The position numbers were made by a program, and so were the translations under genes. Positions 27,465 through 38,028 of a stretch of 51,221 nt of DNA are shown here, in pieces; position 1 is the first letter of the stretch; every line of letters starts with the position of its first letter. The DNA is from Thiomonas sp. X19 (GTDB lineage: Bacteria; Pseudomonadota; Gammaproteobacteria; Burkholderiales; Burkholderiaceae_C): positions 2,448,961 through 2,500,181 of the forward strand of contig NZ_LT605203.1 in NCBI RefSeq assembly GCF_900089495.1, in the 5' to 3' direction. Below the pieces are notes generated by a model. The model had not been told where the DNA came from, ran no database searches, and saw only the letters and a list, made by a program, of their open reading frames with translations.

Positions 27465-28118
27465 TCAGGCTGGCATGTCGGCGGGGAATGCCGCCAGCAC
27501 CGTGCTGGCGGCGTAGACCTTGTCGCCGATGGACACGCGGGGCACCGTGTCGAGTGGCAAGTAGAGATCGACACGCGAGCCGAAGCGGATGAAACCAAAA
27601 CGCTGCCCCCGCTGCAGTTGATCGCCGGGCTTGGTGTAGCACAGCACGCGGCGCGCAATCAGGCCAGCCACCTGCACCGCCGTCACGATGCGGGCGTTGT
27701 GCTGAATGACCACGGCATTGCGCTCGTTTTCGAGTGAAGCCTTGTCGAGGTCGGCGTTGAAAAACTTCCCCGGAAAGTAGCTCACGGTCTGCACCATGCC
27801 CGTGACCGGTGCGCGGTTGGAATGCACGTTGAACACATTCATGAACACGCTGATCTTGAGCGCATCGCGCTTGGCGTAGGGGTCGTGGGCACGCTCGATG
27901 GCAACGATGCGGCCATCGGCCGGAGCAAGCACGGCCAAGGGATCTTGCGGCACGGCACGCGGCGGATCGCGGAAAAACTGGATGACGAAGATGCTGACGA
28001 GCCAGAACGGCAATGACCACCAGAAACCGGCGAACAGCCAGGCCAGAATCGAAATCAGGACGATGCCGCCGATGAACGGCCAGCCTTCGCGGGCAAGAAT
28101 GGGATGGGGATAGCGCAT
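27465..28118 (-). CDS. psd: Phosphatidylserine decarboxylase proenzyme (short type)
   Basis: Psd converts phosphatidylserine to phosphatidylethanolamine. The 217 residues match the short bacterial class (PSD-A). An N-terminal membrane hairpin spans about 15-48. [16 protein letters not shown] is the His-containing signature. GSRVDLYLP at about 180-188 is the self-cleavage site: cleavage between Gly180 and Ser181 would convert Ser181 to the pyruvoyl cofactor. It lies upstream of pssA on the same strand. Confidence 0.93.
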   Translation of the reverse strand: MRYPHPILAREGWPFIGGIVLISILAWLFAGFWWSLPFWLVSIFVIQFFRDPPRAVPQDPLAVLAPADGRIVAIERAHDPYAKRDALKISVFMNVFNVHSNRAPVTGMVQTVSYFPGKFFNADLDKASLENERNAVVIQHNARIVTAVQVAGLIARRVLCYTKPGDQLQRGQRFGFIRFGSRVDLYLPLDTVPRVSIGDKVYAASTVLAAFPADMPA

Positions 28119-28193
28119 GGGTGCAGTGTAGTCGCGGGGGTTGGCCAGTCAGGCCGCGACATTCGAATCATCTCCAGGTCTTTCGAAGCACAA

Positions 28194-28225
28194 CCGGCCC
28201 TGTGCGAAGCGTCGCACAGGGCCGG
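28194..28225 (-). terminator. Strong hairpin between ilvC and psd
   Basis: A perfect 14-bp stem with 4-nt loop, CCGGCCCTGTGCGA and its complement, lies 44 bp after the ilvC stop. It has no clean U-tract (TTGTGCTT follows on the minus strand), so it may be a weak terminator or an mRNA-stability or processing element separating ilv from psd-pssA expression. Confidence 0.6.
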
Positions 28226-28268
28226 CATGAAGCGCGCCTGCAAGCGCGGCGCTGCCTTTCAAGGCGAA

Positions 28269-29318
<1,050 letters not shown>

Positions 29319-29810
29319 TCAAACGCGCAGCACGCGCTCGCCGCGGCTGATGCCGCTGGCGCCGGTGCGCACGGTTTCCAGAATGGCGGTGCGCTCCACC
29401 GCCTGGATGAAGGCGTCGAGCTTGGCTTCGTCGCCGGTGAGCTCGATGGTGTAAGTCTTGTCGGTGACGTCGATGATGCGGCCGCGGAAGATGTCGGCCA
29501 TGCGCTTCATCTCCTCGCGCTCCTTGCCGACGGCGCGCAGCTTGATGATCATCAGCTCGCGCTCGATGTAGTTGGCCTCGGTGAGGTCCACCACTTTCAC
29601 CACGTCGATCAGGCGGTTCAGATGCTTGGTGATCTGCTCGATGACTTCGTCCGAGCCGCTGGTGACGATGGTCATGCGCGAGAGCGAATCGTCTTCGGTC
29701 GGCGCCACCGACAGCGACTCGATGTTGTAGCCGCGCGCGGCGAACAGGTCGACCACGCGCGACAAGGCACCGGGTTCGTTTTCGAGCAGGACGGCGATGA
29801 TGTGTTTCAT
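29319..29810 (-). CDS. ilvH: Acetolactate synthase small (regulatory) subunit
   Basis: The valine-binding regulatory subunit, 163 residues from the ATG at 29810. I prefer this to the TTG two codons upstream because GGAGA is well spaced from the ATG. The N-terminal ACT domain is HIIAVLLENEPGALSRVVDLF then ARGYNIESLSVAPTED, and the ALS_ss_C domain follows about residue 80. It partners IlvI, 171 bp upstream on the same strand. Confidence 0.95.
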   Translation of the reverse strand: MKHIIAVLLENEPGALSRVVDLFAARGYNIESLSVAPTEDDSLSRMTIVTSGSDEVIEQITKHLNRLIDVVKVVDLTEANYIERELMIIKLRAVGKEREEMKRMADIFRGRIIDVTDKTYTIELTGDEAKLDAFIQAVERTAILETVRTGASGISRGERVLRV

Positions 29811-29981
29811 GTGCAATCTCCCATCTCAGGCTTCGTGCGCCGCCGGTAAGCGGGGCCTGGCTCTTGAGGCGTGATGGTGGATGGAAATGGATGGAAAACG
29901 GGGCGGCTCCACAAGTGGCTGGCGGCCGTCGCGCTGCGCGGGACGGGTGAGCCCGCTGCACGGCCGCGGCCAGCCCACCGT

Positions 29982-31784
29982 TCAGAGATCTTCCGACCCC
30001 AGCAGCATGTGGGTGATGCCCTTGCCCGCCTGCACCATGGGCCAGACGTTCTCGGTCGGATCCACGGCAAAGTCGATGAACACGGTGCGGTCTTTCATGG
30101 CGAAGGCCTTCTCCAGCGCCGGGCGCACGTCCTCGGGCTTGACCACCCGCATGCCCACATGGCCGTAGGCCTCGGCCAGCTTGACGAAGTCGGGCAGCGA
30201 ATCCATATAGGAATGCGAGTAGCGACCGGAGTATTCAATCTCCTGCCACTGCCGCACCATGCCGAGGTAGCCGTTGTTCAGCAGCAGCACTTTCACCGCC
30301 GTGCCGTACTGCAGACAGGTGGCCAGTTCCTGGATGTTCATCTGGATCGAACCGTCGCCGGTGATCACCACGCATTCGGCATCGGGCTTGGCCAGCTTGA
30401 TGCCCATGGCGTAGGGCAGGCCCACGCCCATGGTGCCGAGACCGCCGGAGTTGATCCAGCGCCGCGGATGCTCGAAGCGGTAGTGCTGCGCCGCCCACAT
30501 CTGGTGCTGGCCGACGTCGGAGCAGACATAGGTTTCGCGCTCCTTCGTCAGCTCGTACAGCGTCTCGATGACGTATTGCGGCTTGATGACCTGATCGGAC
30601 TTCTCATACTTCAGGCAATCGCGCTTGCGCCACTCCTCGATCTGTCCCCACCAGGTGGCCAGGGCCGCCATGTCCTGGCGCTGGCCGGCCGCCTTCAACT
30701 GCTCGATCTGCTCGATCAGTTCCGTCAGCACCTCGCCGACGTCGCCGACGATGGGCACGTCCACCTTCACCCGCTTGGAAATGGACGAGGGGTCGATGTC
30801 GATGTGAACGATCTTGCGCTCGATCTGGGCGAAGTCCCTGGGATTGCCGATGACGCGGTCGTCGAAGCGCGCGCCCACGGCCAGCACCACGTCGCTGTGC
30901 TGCATGGCCATGTTGGCTTCGAAGGTGCCGTGCATGCCCAGCATGCCGAGGAACTTCGGGTCGGATGCGGCAATCGCACCCAGCCCCATGAGCGTGTTGG
31001 TGCACGGCAGGCCCAGCAGCGTGGCCAGTTCGCGCAGCTTGTCGGAGGCATTCGCCAGCACCACGCCGCCACCGCTGTAGAGATAGGGGCGCTTGGCGTG
31101 CATCAGCAACTGCACGGCCTTGCGAATCTGCCCGCCGTGGCCTTTGCGCACCGGGTTGTAGGAGCGCATTTCCACATGCTCGGGGTAATGGAACGGCGCG
31201 GTGTCGCGCGACACGTCTTTGGGCACGTCCACCACCACCGGGCCGGGGCGGCCGCTGCGGGCGATATGGAAGGCCTTTTTCAGGGTCAGCGCCAGGTCTT
31301 TCACGTCCTTCACCAGGAAGTTGTGCTTGACGATGGGGCGGGTGATGCCGACCGTGTCGCATTCCTGGAAGGCGTCGAGCCCGATGGCGAAGGTGGGCAC
31401 CTGGCCGGTGATGATGACCATCGGAATCGAGTCCATGTAGGCGGTGGCGATGCCGGTCACGGCATTGGTCGCACCCGGCCCCGAGGTCACCAGCGCCACG
31501 CCCACTTCGCCGCTGGCGCGCGCATAGCCGTCGGCCGCGTGGACCGCGCCTTGCTCATGGCGCACCAGCACATGCTGGATGGTTTTTTGTTTGTACAGCT
31601 CGTCGTAGATGTAGAGCACCGCGCCACCGGGGTAGCCCCAGATGTACTTGACGCCCTCGTGCTGAAGACAACGCACGAGTATCTCGGAACCGGTGATTTC
31701 AGCGGCGCCGGAAGACGATTTGTGGGGAGTTTGCTGCGCAGCGGCCGTTGCGGCCGATTGAATTTCAGTTCTGGACATGTCCAT
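29982..31784 (-). CDS. ilvI: Acetolactate synthase large (catalytic) subunit
   Basis: A thiamine-diphosphate enzyme condensing pyruvate into acetolactate or acetohydroxybutyrate. I start at the ATG at 31784 (600 residues) because GAGG is 5 nt upstream; the frame extends further without homology. The activating Glu lies in VLVRHEQGAVHAADGYARAS, the FAD/middle domain contains GVVLANASDKLREL, and the TPP/Mg motif is GDGSIQMNIQELATCLQYG, then LLNNGYLGMVRQWQ. First gene of the ilvI-ilvH-ilvC set. Confidence 0.96.
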   Translation of the reverse strand: MDMSRTEIQSAATAAAQQTPHKSSSGAAEITGSEILVRCLQHEGVKYIWGYPGGAVLYIYDELYKQKTIQHVLVRHEQGAVHAADGYARASGEVGVALVTSGPGATNAVTGIATAYMDSIPMVIITGQVPTFAIGLDAFQECDTVGITRPIVKHNFLVKDVKDLALTLKKAFHIARSGRPGPVVVDVPKDVSRDTAPFHYPEHVEMRSYNPVRKGHGGQIRKAVQLLMHAKRPYLYSGGGVVLANASDKLRELATLLGLPCTNTLMGLGAIAASDPKFLGMLGMHGTFEANMAMQHSDVVLAVGARFDDRVIGNPRDFAQIERKIVHIDIDPSSISKRVKVDVPIVGDVGEVLTELIEQIEQLKAAGQRQDMAALATWWGQIEEWRKRDCLKYEKSDQVIKPQYVIETLYELTKERETYVCSDVGQHQMWAAQHYRFEHPRRWINSGGLGTMGVGLPYAMGIKLAKPDAECVVITGDGSIQMNIQELATCLQYGTAVKVLLLNNGYLGMVRQWQEIEYSGRYSHSYMDSLPDFVKLAEAYGHVGMRVVKPEDVRPALEKAFAMKDRTVFIDFAVDPTENVWPMVQAGKGITHMLLGSEDL

Positions 31785-31932
31785 GATCACCTCGATGAAT
31801 TTCTCTGACGAAAGACCGTTGGCGCCTCTCCAGCCAGGCTTGTGACCTGCTCTTGAAGCTTCATCGCGCAGCTTGTGGGTTTGCTGGTTCAAGCGTAGGC
31901 CAAAACAACACGGGAGGCCCGCGCTCAGCAAG

Positions 31933-31955
31933 TTGATGACTGGCGAAACCATCAA
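31933..31955. promoter_or_regulatory. Candidate operator, TTGATG-N11-CATCAA dyad
   Basis: A perfect 6-bp dyad with 11-base spacer lies about 150 bp upstream of the ilvI start. The shape fits a LysR-type (T-N11-A) site or two half sites of a dimeric regulator; the regulator is unknown. Confidence 0.45.
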
Positions 31956-32040
31956 GTGTAATATGGCGCCGCATCACGGACAAGGACGCGTTGCGACGAA
32001 CCGGCGCCACCAGCCGACGCAACCCAAGCGCACGCGACCT

Positions 32041-32547
32041 TCAGCGCATGGGTGTTTTGCGCTGCAACAGGCACACCGCACTGGTGGCCATGCCCTCTTG
32101 CCGGCCGACGAAGCCCAGGCGCTCGGCCGTCTTCGCCTTGACGTTCACCCGCTCCGGCGCAATGGCCAGCAGCCGGGCGATGGACTGCTGCATGGCTTCG
32201 CGGTACGGCGCCAGCTTCGGGGCCTGGGCTCGCACCGTGCTGTCCACGTTCACCACCTGCCAGCCTTGCGCGGCAAGCGCGGCCATGGCCACCTGCAGCA
32301 AGGCACCCGAGTCGGCGCCCTTGTAGCGCGGGTCGGTATCCGGAAAATGCGTGCCGATGTCGCCCAGCCCGGCCGCGCCCAGCAGCGCGTCGGTGATGGC
32401 GTGCAGCAGCGCGTCGGCATCCGAGTGGCCGAGCAGGCCGCTGTGGTGCGCAATCTCCACACCGCCGAGCACCAGTCTGCGGCCGGGAACCAGGGCATGA
32501 ATGTCCTCGCCCTGCCCCACGCGCCATTCCAGTTTCGGTTCATGCAT
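32041..32547 (-). CDS. ispF: 2-C-methyl-D-erythritol 2,4-cyclodiphosphate synthase
   Basis: IspF is the fifth enzyme of the MEP isoprenoid pathway, forming the cyclic diphosphate and releasing CMP. The 168 residues start at the ATG at 32547, which overlaps the ispD end by 8 nt. Zn ligands and active site are in [37 protein letters not shown] and [36 protein letters not shown] is the CDP-binding end. IspD and IspF are adjacent, as in many proteobacteria. Confidence 0.95.
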   Translation of the reverse strand: MHEPKLEWRVGQGEDIHALVPGRRLVLGGVEIAHHSGLLGHSDADALLHAITDALLGAAGLGDIGTHFPDTDPRYKGADSGALLQVAMAALAAQGWQVVNVDSTVRAQAPKLAPYREAMQQSIARLLAIAPERVNVKAKTAERLGFVGRQEGMATSAVCLLQRKTPMR

Positions 32548-33277
32548 GTTCGGCTCCTGGGGTTGCGGCATGCTGGGCACGCGTCGTGATCAAGGCCTCG
32601 GCAAGAATCAGGTCGTCGGCGAACGTCACCTTGAAATTGCTGCCGCTGCCGAGCACGAGTTTGGGCCGCAGCCCCATGCGCTCCACCGCCGAGGCTTCAT
32701 CCGTGATCCCGGCCGGATCGCTCTGCTGCAAGGCCGCCAACAAGATGCCGAGGCGGAACATCTGCGGCGTCTGCGCCAGCCACAGGCCGTCGCGTGGCAG
32801 GGTTGCGGCAACGCGCATGGTCTGCGGCGCATTGGCGTCGGCTGCGGCCTGTTTCAGCGTATCCGGCAGCGGCAGGGCCAGCAGGCCGCCCACGGCGTCG
32901 TGCTGACAGGCTTCGATCAAGCCGGCGATGGCCTGGGGCGTGATGCAGCAGCGCGCGGCGTCGTGCACCAGCACCCAATCCTGCTCACCCGCACCCTGCG
33001 CCTGCAAACCGCGCAAACCCTGCAGCACCGTCTGCGCGCGGGCGGCGCCACCGGCTTCGTGGATGCGCAAGCGTGGGTGAGCCGGCAGCACCGCCCGCGC
33101 TTGCGCATCACCTGCCTGCACCACCACATGCACCAAGGCGACTTGCGGGCAGGCAAGAAACGCCCGTACCGTATGAGCGACGACCGCTGCGCCGGCCAAC
33201 TGGCGGTATTGCTTCGGCACATCGCCCTGCAGGCGGGCGCCCGAGCCTGCGCAGGGAATGAGGGCATGCATGGACAT
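32540..33277 (-). CDS. ispD: 2-C-methyl-D-erythritol 4-phosphate cytidylyltransferase
   Basis: IspD activates MEP with CTP in the same pathway as ispF. It has 245 residues from the ATG at 33277; a second ATG lies two codons in. The nucleotide loop is [17 protein letters not shown], the substrate region [14 protein letters not shown], and [12 protein letters not shown] then [12 protein letters not shown] are the C-terminal signatures. Longer in-frame codons overlap mfd on the other strand and are rejected. The gap to divergent mfd is 49 bp, so promoters must be compact. Confidence 0.94.
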   Translation of the reverse strand: MSMHALIPCAGSGARLQGDVPKQYRQLAGAAVVAHTVRAFLACPQVALVHVVVQAGDAQARAVLPAHPRLRIHEAGGAARAQTVLQGLRGLQAQGAGEQDWVLVHDAARCCITPQAIAGLIEACQHDAVGGLLALPLPDTLKQAAADANAPQTMRVAATLPRDGLWLAQTPQMFRLGILLAALQQSDPAGITDEASAVERMGLRPKLVLGSGSNFKVTFADDLILAEALITTRAQHAATPGAEHA

Positions 33278-33326
33278 CGCTTCGCTTTGCGCACGGCGGA
33301 AGGCCGTACCTGCGAAAATTCTAGGG

Positions 33327-36300
33327 ATGTCCCGAACCTCTTCCCCGCAACCTCTGTTTCTCGCGCCCGGCCTGCCCACGCTCAAACCCGGCAACCGCCA
33401 CGCCCTGCCCAAGCCCGCCGGCAGCGCCGACGCCCTGTTGTTGGCCGAGTTGGCGCAGTCGCGCAGCACCGCAACCTCTGGGCGCGGGCCGTGGGTGGTC
33501 GTCACCGGCGACCCGGCCGACGCCCAGCGCCTGCTGGTCGAAATCCAGTGGTTCGCGCCCGGCCTGCGCTGCGGCGTGCTGCCCGATTGGGAAACCCTGC
33601 CCTACGACGCGTTCTCGCCGCATCAGGATCTGGTCTCCGAGCGCCTGGCCACGCTCTGGACGCTGCACCACGCGGCGCTGGATGTGGTGCTGGTGCCCGC
33701 CACCACGGCGCTGCAGCGCCTGCCGCCAGCGGCTTTTCTCGCTTCCACCACCTTCAGTTTCCAGAAGGGTCAGGCCATCGACGAAGCCGCCTTGCGCGCG
33801 CAGCTGGTGCTGGCCGGCTATGCCCATGTGACCCAGGTGGTGGCGCCGGGCGAGTACGCCGTGCGCGGCGGCCTGCTCGACCTCCACCCCATGGGCAGCG
33901 CCCTGCCCTTGCGGGTAGACCTGTTCGGCGACACGGTGGAGTCCATCCACACCTTCGACCCCGACAGCCAGCGCAGCCTCTACCCGGTGGAGGCCGTGCG
34001 CATGTTGCCGGGCCGCGAGTTTCCGCTGGACGAACCCGCGCGCCAGCGTTTCCGCGCCCAGTGGCGCGAGCGCATCGAGGGCGACCCGAGCCGCAGCCCG
34101 CTGTACAAGGACATGGCCAGCGGCGTGGCCGGCCCCGGCATCGAGTACTACCTGCCGCTGTTTTTCGAGCAGACCGCCACCCTGCTCGACTACGCCGGCC
34201 CGCATGCCGGCGTCGTGCTGCTGGGCGACGTGACCGGCGCCATGCGCCAGTTCTGGACCGACACCACCGACCGCTGGCGCCTGCTGCGCCACGACCCCGA
34301 GCGCCCGGCGCTGGCTCCCGGCGAGTTGTACCTGAGCGAGGAAGAATTCTTCCTGCGCATCAAGCCCCTGGCGCAACTCGGCCTGCGCAGCGGCGCCCAA
34401 GCCTTCGCGGCGAAGCTGGCCGCTGACGAGCCCGAAGCGCCGGGCGCCGCCGAACCGGCTGCAAGTCCCGAAGCCTCTGCCGAAACGCCATCCGATTTGC
34501 CCTCCTCGGCTTCTCCAGTCCTCCCGGCGCTGCAAACCAAGCCCGTGCCCGGCCTGCCCGCGCGCGCCCTGCCCGACCTGTCCATCGAGCGGCGCAGCGA
34601 GCAGCCCCTGCGCCGCCTGCGGACCTGGCTCGAGGCGGGGCAACGCGATGCCCAGCATCCGCTGCGCGTCCTGCTCTGCGCCGAGTCCGCCGGACGGCGT
34701 GAAACCCTGCTGGAGTTGCTGCGCGAATCCAGGCTCGACGCGCGCGTCACCGAGTCCTGGGCCGCTTTCGCCGCGGCCGACTCGGCCTTCGGTCTCGTCG
34801 TCGCTCCGCTCGCCGCCGGCTTCGCCCTGCCCGATGCCGGCATCGCCCTGCTGACCGAGACCGAGCTGTTCGCCCTCAGCCCGAGCCAGCGCCGGCACCG
34901 CACGCAAGAGCGCGCCAGCGATGTCGAGAACCTGATTCGCGATCTCTCCGAACTCAAGCCCGGCGACCCGGTGGTGCACCAGCAGCATGGCATCGGCCGC
35001 TACCAGGGCCTGACCTCGCTGGACCTGGGCGACGGCCCGGCCGAGTTCCTGCACCTGCGCTATGCGCAAGCGGCCACGCTGTATGTGCCCGTGGCCCAGC
35101 TTCACCTCATCGCCCGCTACAGCGGCGTGGACCCGGACAACGCGCCGCTGCACACCCTGGGCTCCGGCCAGTGGGACAAGGCGCGGCGCAAAGCGGCCGA
35201 ACAGGTGCGCGACACCGCGGCCGAATTGCTCAACATCTATGCCCGCCGCGCCACACGTCCCGGCCATGCCTTCCGCTATGCCGCGCAAGACTACGAAGCC
35301 TTCGCCGCCGGCTTCGGCTTCGAGGAAACTCCGGACCAGCGCGCCGCCATTCACGCCGTGGTGCAGGACATGATCTCGCCCCGGCCGATGGACCGCCTGG
35401 TGTGCGGCGACGTCGGCTTCGGCAAGACCGAGGTGGCCCTGCGCGCCGCCTTCATCGCCATCATGGGCGGCAAGCAGGTGGCCGTGCTCGCGCCCACCAC
35501 GCTGCTGGCCGAGCAGCATGTGGAAACCTTCCGCAACCGCTTCGCCGACTGGCCGGTGAAGATTGCCGAGCTGTCGCGCTTTCGCACTGCGAAGGAGGTG
35601 AAAGCCGCGCTCGAGGGCATGGCCGCCGGCACGGTGGACGTGGTCATCGGCACCCACAAGCTGTTGTCGGCCGACGTGAAGTTCCAGCGACTGGGCCTGG
35701 TCATCGTCGACGAGGAACACCGCTTCGGCGTGCGCCATAAAGAGGCGCTGAAAGCCCTGCGCGCCGAGGTGGACATGCTCACCCTCACCGCCACGCCCAT
35801 TCCGCGCACGCTGGGCATGGCGATGGAAGGACTGCGCGACCTCTCCGTCATCGCCACCGCGCCGCAAAAGCGCCTGGCGATCAAGACCTTCGTGCGCAAC
35901 GAAAGCAAGGCGGTGATTCGCGAAGCGGTGCTGCGCGAAATCAAGCGCGGCGGGCAGGTCTACTTCCTGCACAACGAGGTGGAGAGCATCGAGCGGCGGC
36001 GCGAGATGCTGGCCGAGCTGATTCCCGAGGCGCGCATCGCCATTGCCCACGGCCAGATGCACGAGCGCGACCTGGAGCGCGTGATGCGCGACTTCCACGC
36101 CCAGCGCTTCAACGTGCTGCTGTGCTCCACCATCATCGAAACCGGCATCGATGTGCCCACCGCCAACACCATCGTCATGAGCCGCGCCGACAAGTTCGGT
36201 CTGGCGCAGTTGCACCAGTTGCGCGGCCGCGTCGGGCGCTCGCACCATCAGGCCTATGCCTATCTGCTGGTGCCGGAAGTGCAGTCGCTGTCCAAAACCG

Positions 36301-36980
36301 CGCTGCAGCGGCTGGACGCCATCACCCAGATGGAAGAACTGGGCTCGGGCTTCTACCTCGCCATGCACGACCTGGAAATTCGCGGCGCCGGCGAGGCGCT
36401 GGGCGAGTCGCAATCCGGCAATGTGCAGGAGGTCGGCTACCAGATGTATATCGACATGCTGGGCGAAGCGGTGAAGGCGCTCAAAGCCGGGCGCGAGCCC
36501 GACCTGCTGCACCCGCTGGGCGTGACCACCGAAATCAACCTGCACGAACCGGCCCTGCTACCGGCCGATTACTGCCCGGACGTGCACGCGCGCCTGAGCC
36601 TGTACAAGCGGCTCGCCAGCGCGGGGGACGAAGCCCGGCTGCAGGACGTGGCGGAAGAAATCGTCGACCGCTTCGGCCGCATGCCCAGCGCCGCGCTCAA
36701 CCTGCTGGAAACCCACCGCCTGCGCCTGCTGGCCGCGCGCTACGGCGTGCAGAAGGTGGATGCGGCCGACAAGCAAACGCTCATCCAGTTCCGCCCCAAC
36801 CCGCCCATCGATGGCGCCCGCATCATCTGGCTGGTGCAGAACCACCGCCATGTGCGCCTGGCCGGCAACGACCGGCTGCGCATCGAGCGCGATGCGAAAG
36901 ACGCGCCCACCCGCGCCCGCCTGGTGCGCGACACCCTGCGTCTGCTCGGCGAGCCGCGCGGCGAGGCCCTGGCGGCCTGA
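33327..36980 (+). CDS. mfd: Transcription-repair coupling factor Mfd
   Basis: Mfd removes stalled RNA polymerase at lesions and recruits UvrA. The 1217 residues exceed the E. coli length of 1148. The ATG at 33327 follows CTAGGG. UvrB-like domains come first (DWETLPYDAFSPHQDLVSER). An Ala/Pro/Glu-rich linker spans about 367-421. The RNAP-interaction domain begins LKPGDPVVHQQHGIGRYQGL. The SF2 motor has GDVGFGKTE near 692 and VDEEHRFGVRHKE near 793, and the TRCF domain ends the chain. The linker accounts for part of the extra length. Confidence 0.96.
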   Translation: MSRTSSPQPLFLAPGLPTLKPGNRHALPKPAGSADALLLAELAQSRSTATSGRGPWVVVTGDPADAQRLLVEIQWFAPGLRCGVLPDWETLPYDAFSPHQDLVSERLATLWTLHHAALDVVLVPATTALQRLPPAAFLASTTFSFQKGQAIDEAALRAQLVLAGYAHVTQVVAPGEYAVRGGLLDLHPMGSALPLRVDLFGDTVESIHTFDPDSQRSLYPVEAVRMLPGREFPLDEPARQRFRAQWRERIEGDPSRSPLYKDMASGVAGPGIEYYLPLFFEQTATLLDYAGPHAGVVLLGDVTGAMRQFWTDTTDRWRLLRHDPERPALAPGELYLSEEEFFLRIKPLAQLGLRSGAQAFAAKLAADEPEAPGAAEPAASPEASAETPSDLPSSASPVLPALQTKPVPGLPARALPDLSIERRSEQPLRRLRTWLEAGQRDAQHPLRVLLCAESAGRRETLLELLRESRLDARVTESWAAFAAADSAFGLVVAPLAAGFALPDAGIALLTETELFALSPSQRRHRTQERASDVENLIRDLSELKPGDPVVHQQHGIGRYQGLTSLDLGDGPAEFLHLRYAQAATLYVPVAQLHLIARYSGVDPDNAPLHTLGSGQWDKARRKAAEQVRDTAAELLNIYARRATRPGHAFRYAAQDYEAFAAGFGFEETPDQRAAIHAVVQDMISPRPMDRLVCGDVGFGKTEVALRAAFIAIMGGKQVAVLAPTTLLAEQHVETFRNRFADWPVKIAELSRFRTAKEVKAALEGMAAGTVDVVIGTHKLLSADVKFQRLGLVIVDEEHRFGVRHKEALKALRAEVDMLTLTATPIPRTLGMAMEGLRDLSVIATAPQKRLAIKTFVRNESKAVIREAVLREIKRGGQVYFLHNEVESIERRREMLAELIPEARIAIAHGQMHERDLERVMRDFHAQRFNVLLCSTIIETGIDVPTANTIVMSRADKFGLAQLHQLRGRVGRSHHQAYAYLLVPEVQSLSKTALQRLDAITQMEELGSGFYLAMHDLEIRGAGEALGESQSGNVQEVGYQMYIDMLGEAVKALKAGREPDLLHPLGVTTEINLHEPALLPADYCPDVHARLSLYKRLASAGDEARLQDVAEEIVDRFGRMPSAALNLLETHRLRLLAARYGVQKVDAADKQTLIQFRPNPPIDGARIIWLVQNHRHVRLAGNDRLRIERDAKDAPTRARLVRDTLRLLGEPRGEALAA

Positions 36981-37053
36981 GGCCGTTCAGCTCAACGCCC
37001 CTTCCTTCCCAAACCCACCCCATCCGCCACGATCTGGCGCCACGACCCCAGCC

Positions 37054-38028
37054 ATGCACCACCTCGTTCTGCAAGTTCCCGCGCCCACCATCCTGAATGC
37101 CGACCTCGTCGCGCGCATCGCCGAGCACGCCCAACCCGGCGGCCTGGAAAAACTCCCCAGCCCGCAAGGGGACTGGGGCGCGCAAGCCATGCGCCTGCGC
37201 GACATCGGCGTCGACCCGCATGTGGTGCGCGGCTTCATGCCAGCCCTCGCCCGCGAGCACGGCATCGACTGGGCCGTCGTCCCCGCCGGCCTGCGCCTGG
37301 CCGACTTCAAGCTGCTGGTGCTGGACATGGACTCCACCCTGGTGGCCATGGAAACCATCGACGAACTCGGCGCCGCCAGCGGCAAGAAAGCGCAGATCGC
37401 CGCCATCACCGAAGCCGCGATGCGCGGCGAGATTGCCGACTATGCCGAAAGCCTGCGCCGCCGCCTCGCCCTGCTCGCCGGCACGCCCGAGAGCGTGCTG
37501 GAGGAGGTGTACGCCCGGCTGCGCCTCAACCCCTTCGCCGAGGCGCTGATTGCTGCAGCCCGGGCCGCCGGCCTCAAGGTGCTGCTCGCCACCGGCGGCT
37601 TCACCTGGTTCACCGAACGCCTGCAGCAGCGCCTGGGCCTGGACTTCGTCGCCGCCAACACCCTGGAGATGCACGACGGCAAGCTCACCGGCCACGCACT
37701 CGGCCCCATCGTCGACGCCCAAGGCAAACGACGAGCGCTGCTCGACGCCTGCACCCGCATCGGCTGCGCCCCGCAACAAGCCATCGCCATCGGCGACGGC
37801 GCCAACGACCTCGCGATGATGGACGCCGCAGGCCTCAGTGTGGCCTACCACGCCAAGCCGGCGGTGCAGGATGCGGCAAGCGCGGCGCTGAATGTTTGCG
37901 GGTTGGATGGAGCGTTGTGGCTGTTCGAGGCCCGAGAGGGTGTAGACGAAAACAACATCTCGCGCGTTATGACTCGGATCGAGTCATGCGTCGGCGAGGT
38001 ATCGAATGGTCAGGAAGGCGCAGATTGA
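37054..38028 (+). CDS. serB: Phosphoserine phosphatase SerB, C-terminus altered by IS
   Basis: SerB catalyses the last step of serine synthesis. The HAD motifs are intact: LVLDMDSTLVAMETIDELG (nucleophile Asp), LLATGGFTWFTERL, and GDGANDLAMMDAAGLS. An ACT-like N-terminal region spans about 1-85. The core ends at ALNVCGLDGALWLFEAR. The next ~31 residues (EGVDENNISRVMTRIESCVG and on) are translated from the IS5-family left end at 37935. The native end should lie close to that junction, so activity is probably retained. Confidence 0.9.
   Translation: MHHLVLQVPAPTILNADLVARIAEHAQPGGLEKLPSPQGDWGAQAMRLRDIGVDPHVVRGFMPALAREHGIDWAVVPAGLRLADFKLLVLDMDSTLVAMETIDELGAASGKKAQIAAITEAAMRGEIADYAESLRRRLALLAGTPESVLEEVYARLRLNPFAEALIAAARAAGLKVLLATGGFTWFTERLQQRLGLDFVAANTLEMHDGKLTGHALGPIVDAQGKRRALLDACTRIGCAPQQAIAIGDGANDLAMMDAAGLSVAYHAKPAVQDAASAALNVCGLDGALWLFEAREGVDENNISRVMTRIESCVGEVSNGQEGAD

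Noticed and set aside
29871..31808. 645-codon plus-strand open frame
   Set aside because: Antisense shadow of ilvI.
33321..36545. 1074-codon minus-strand open frame
   Set aside because: Antisense shadow of mfd; repetitive His/Gln/Gly composition and no domain.
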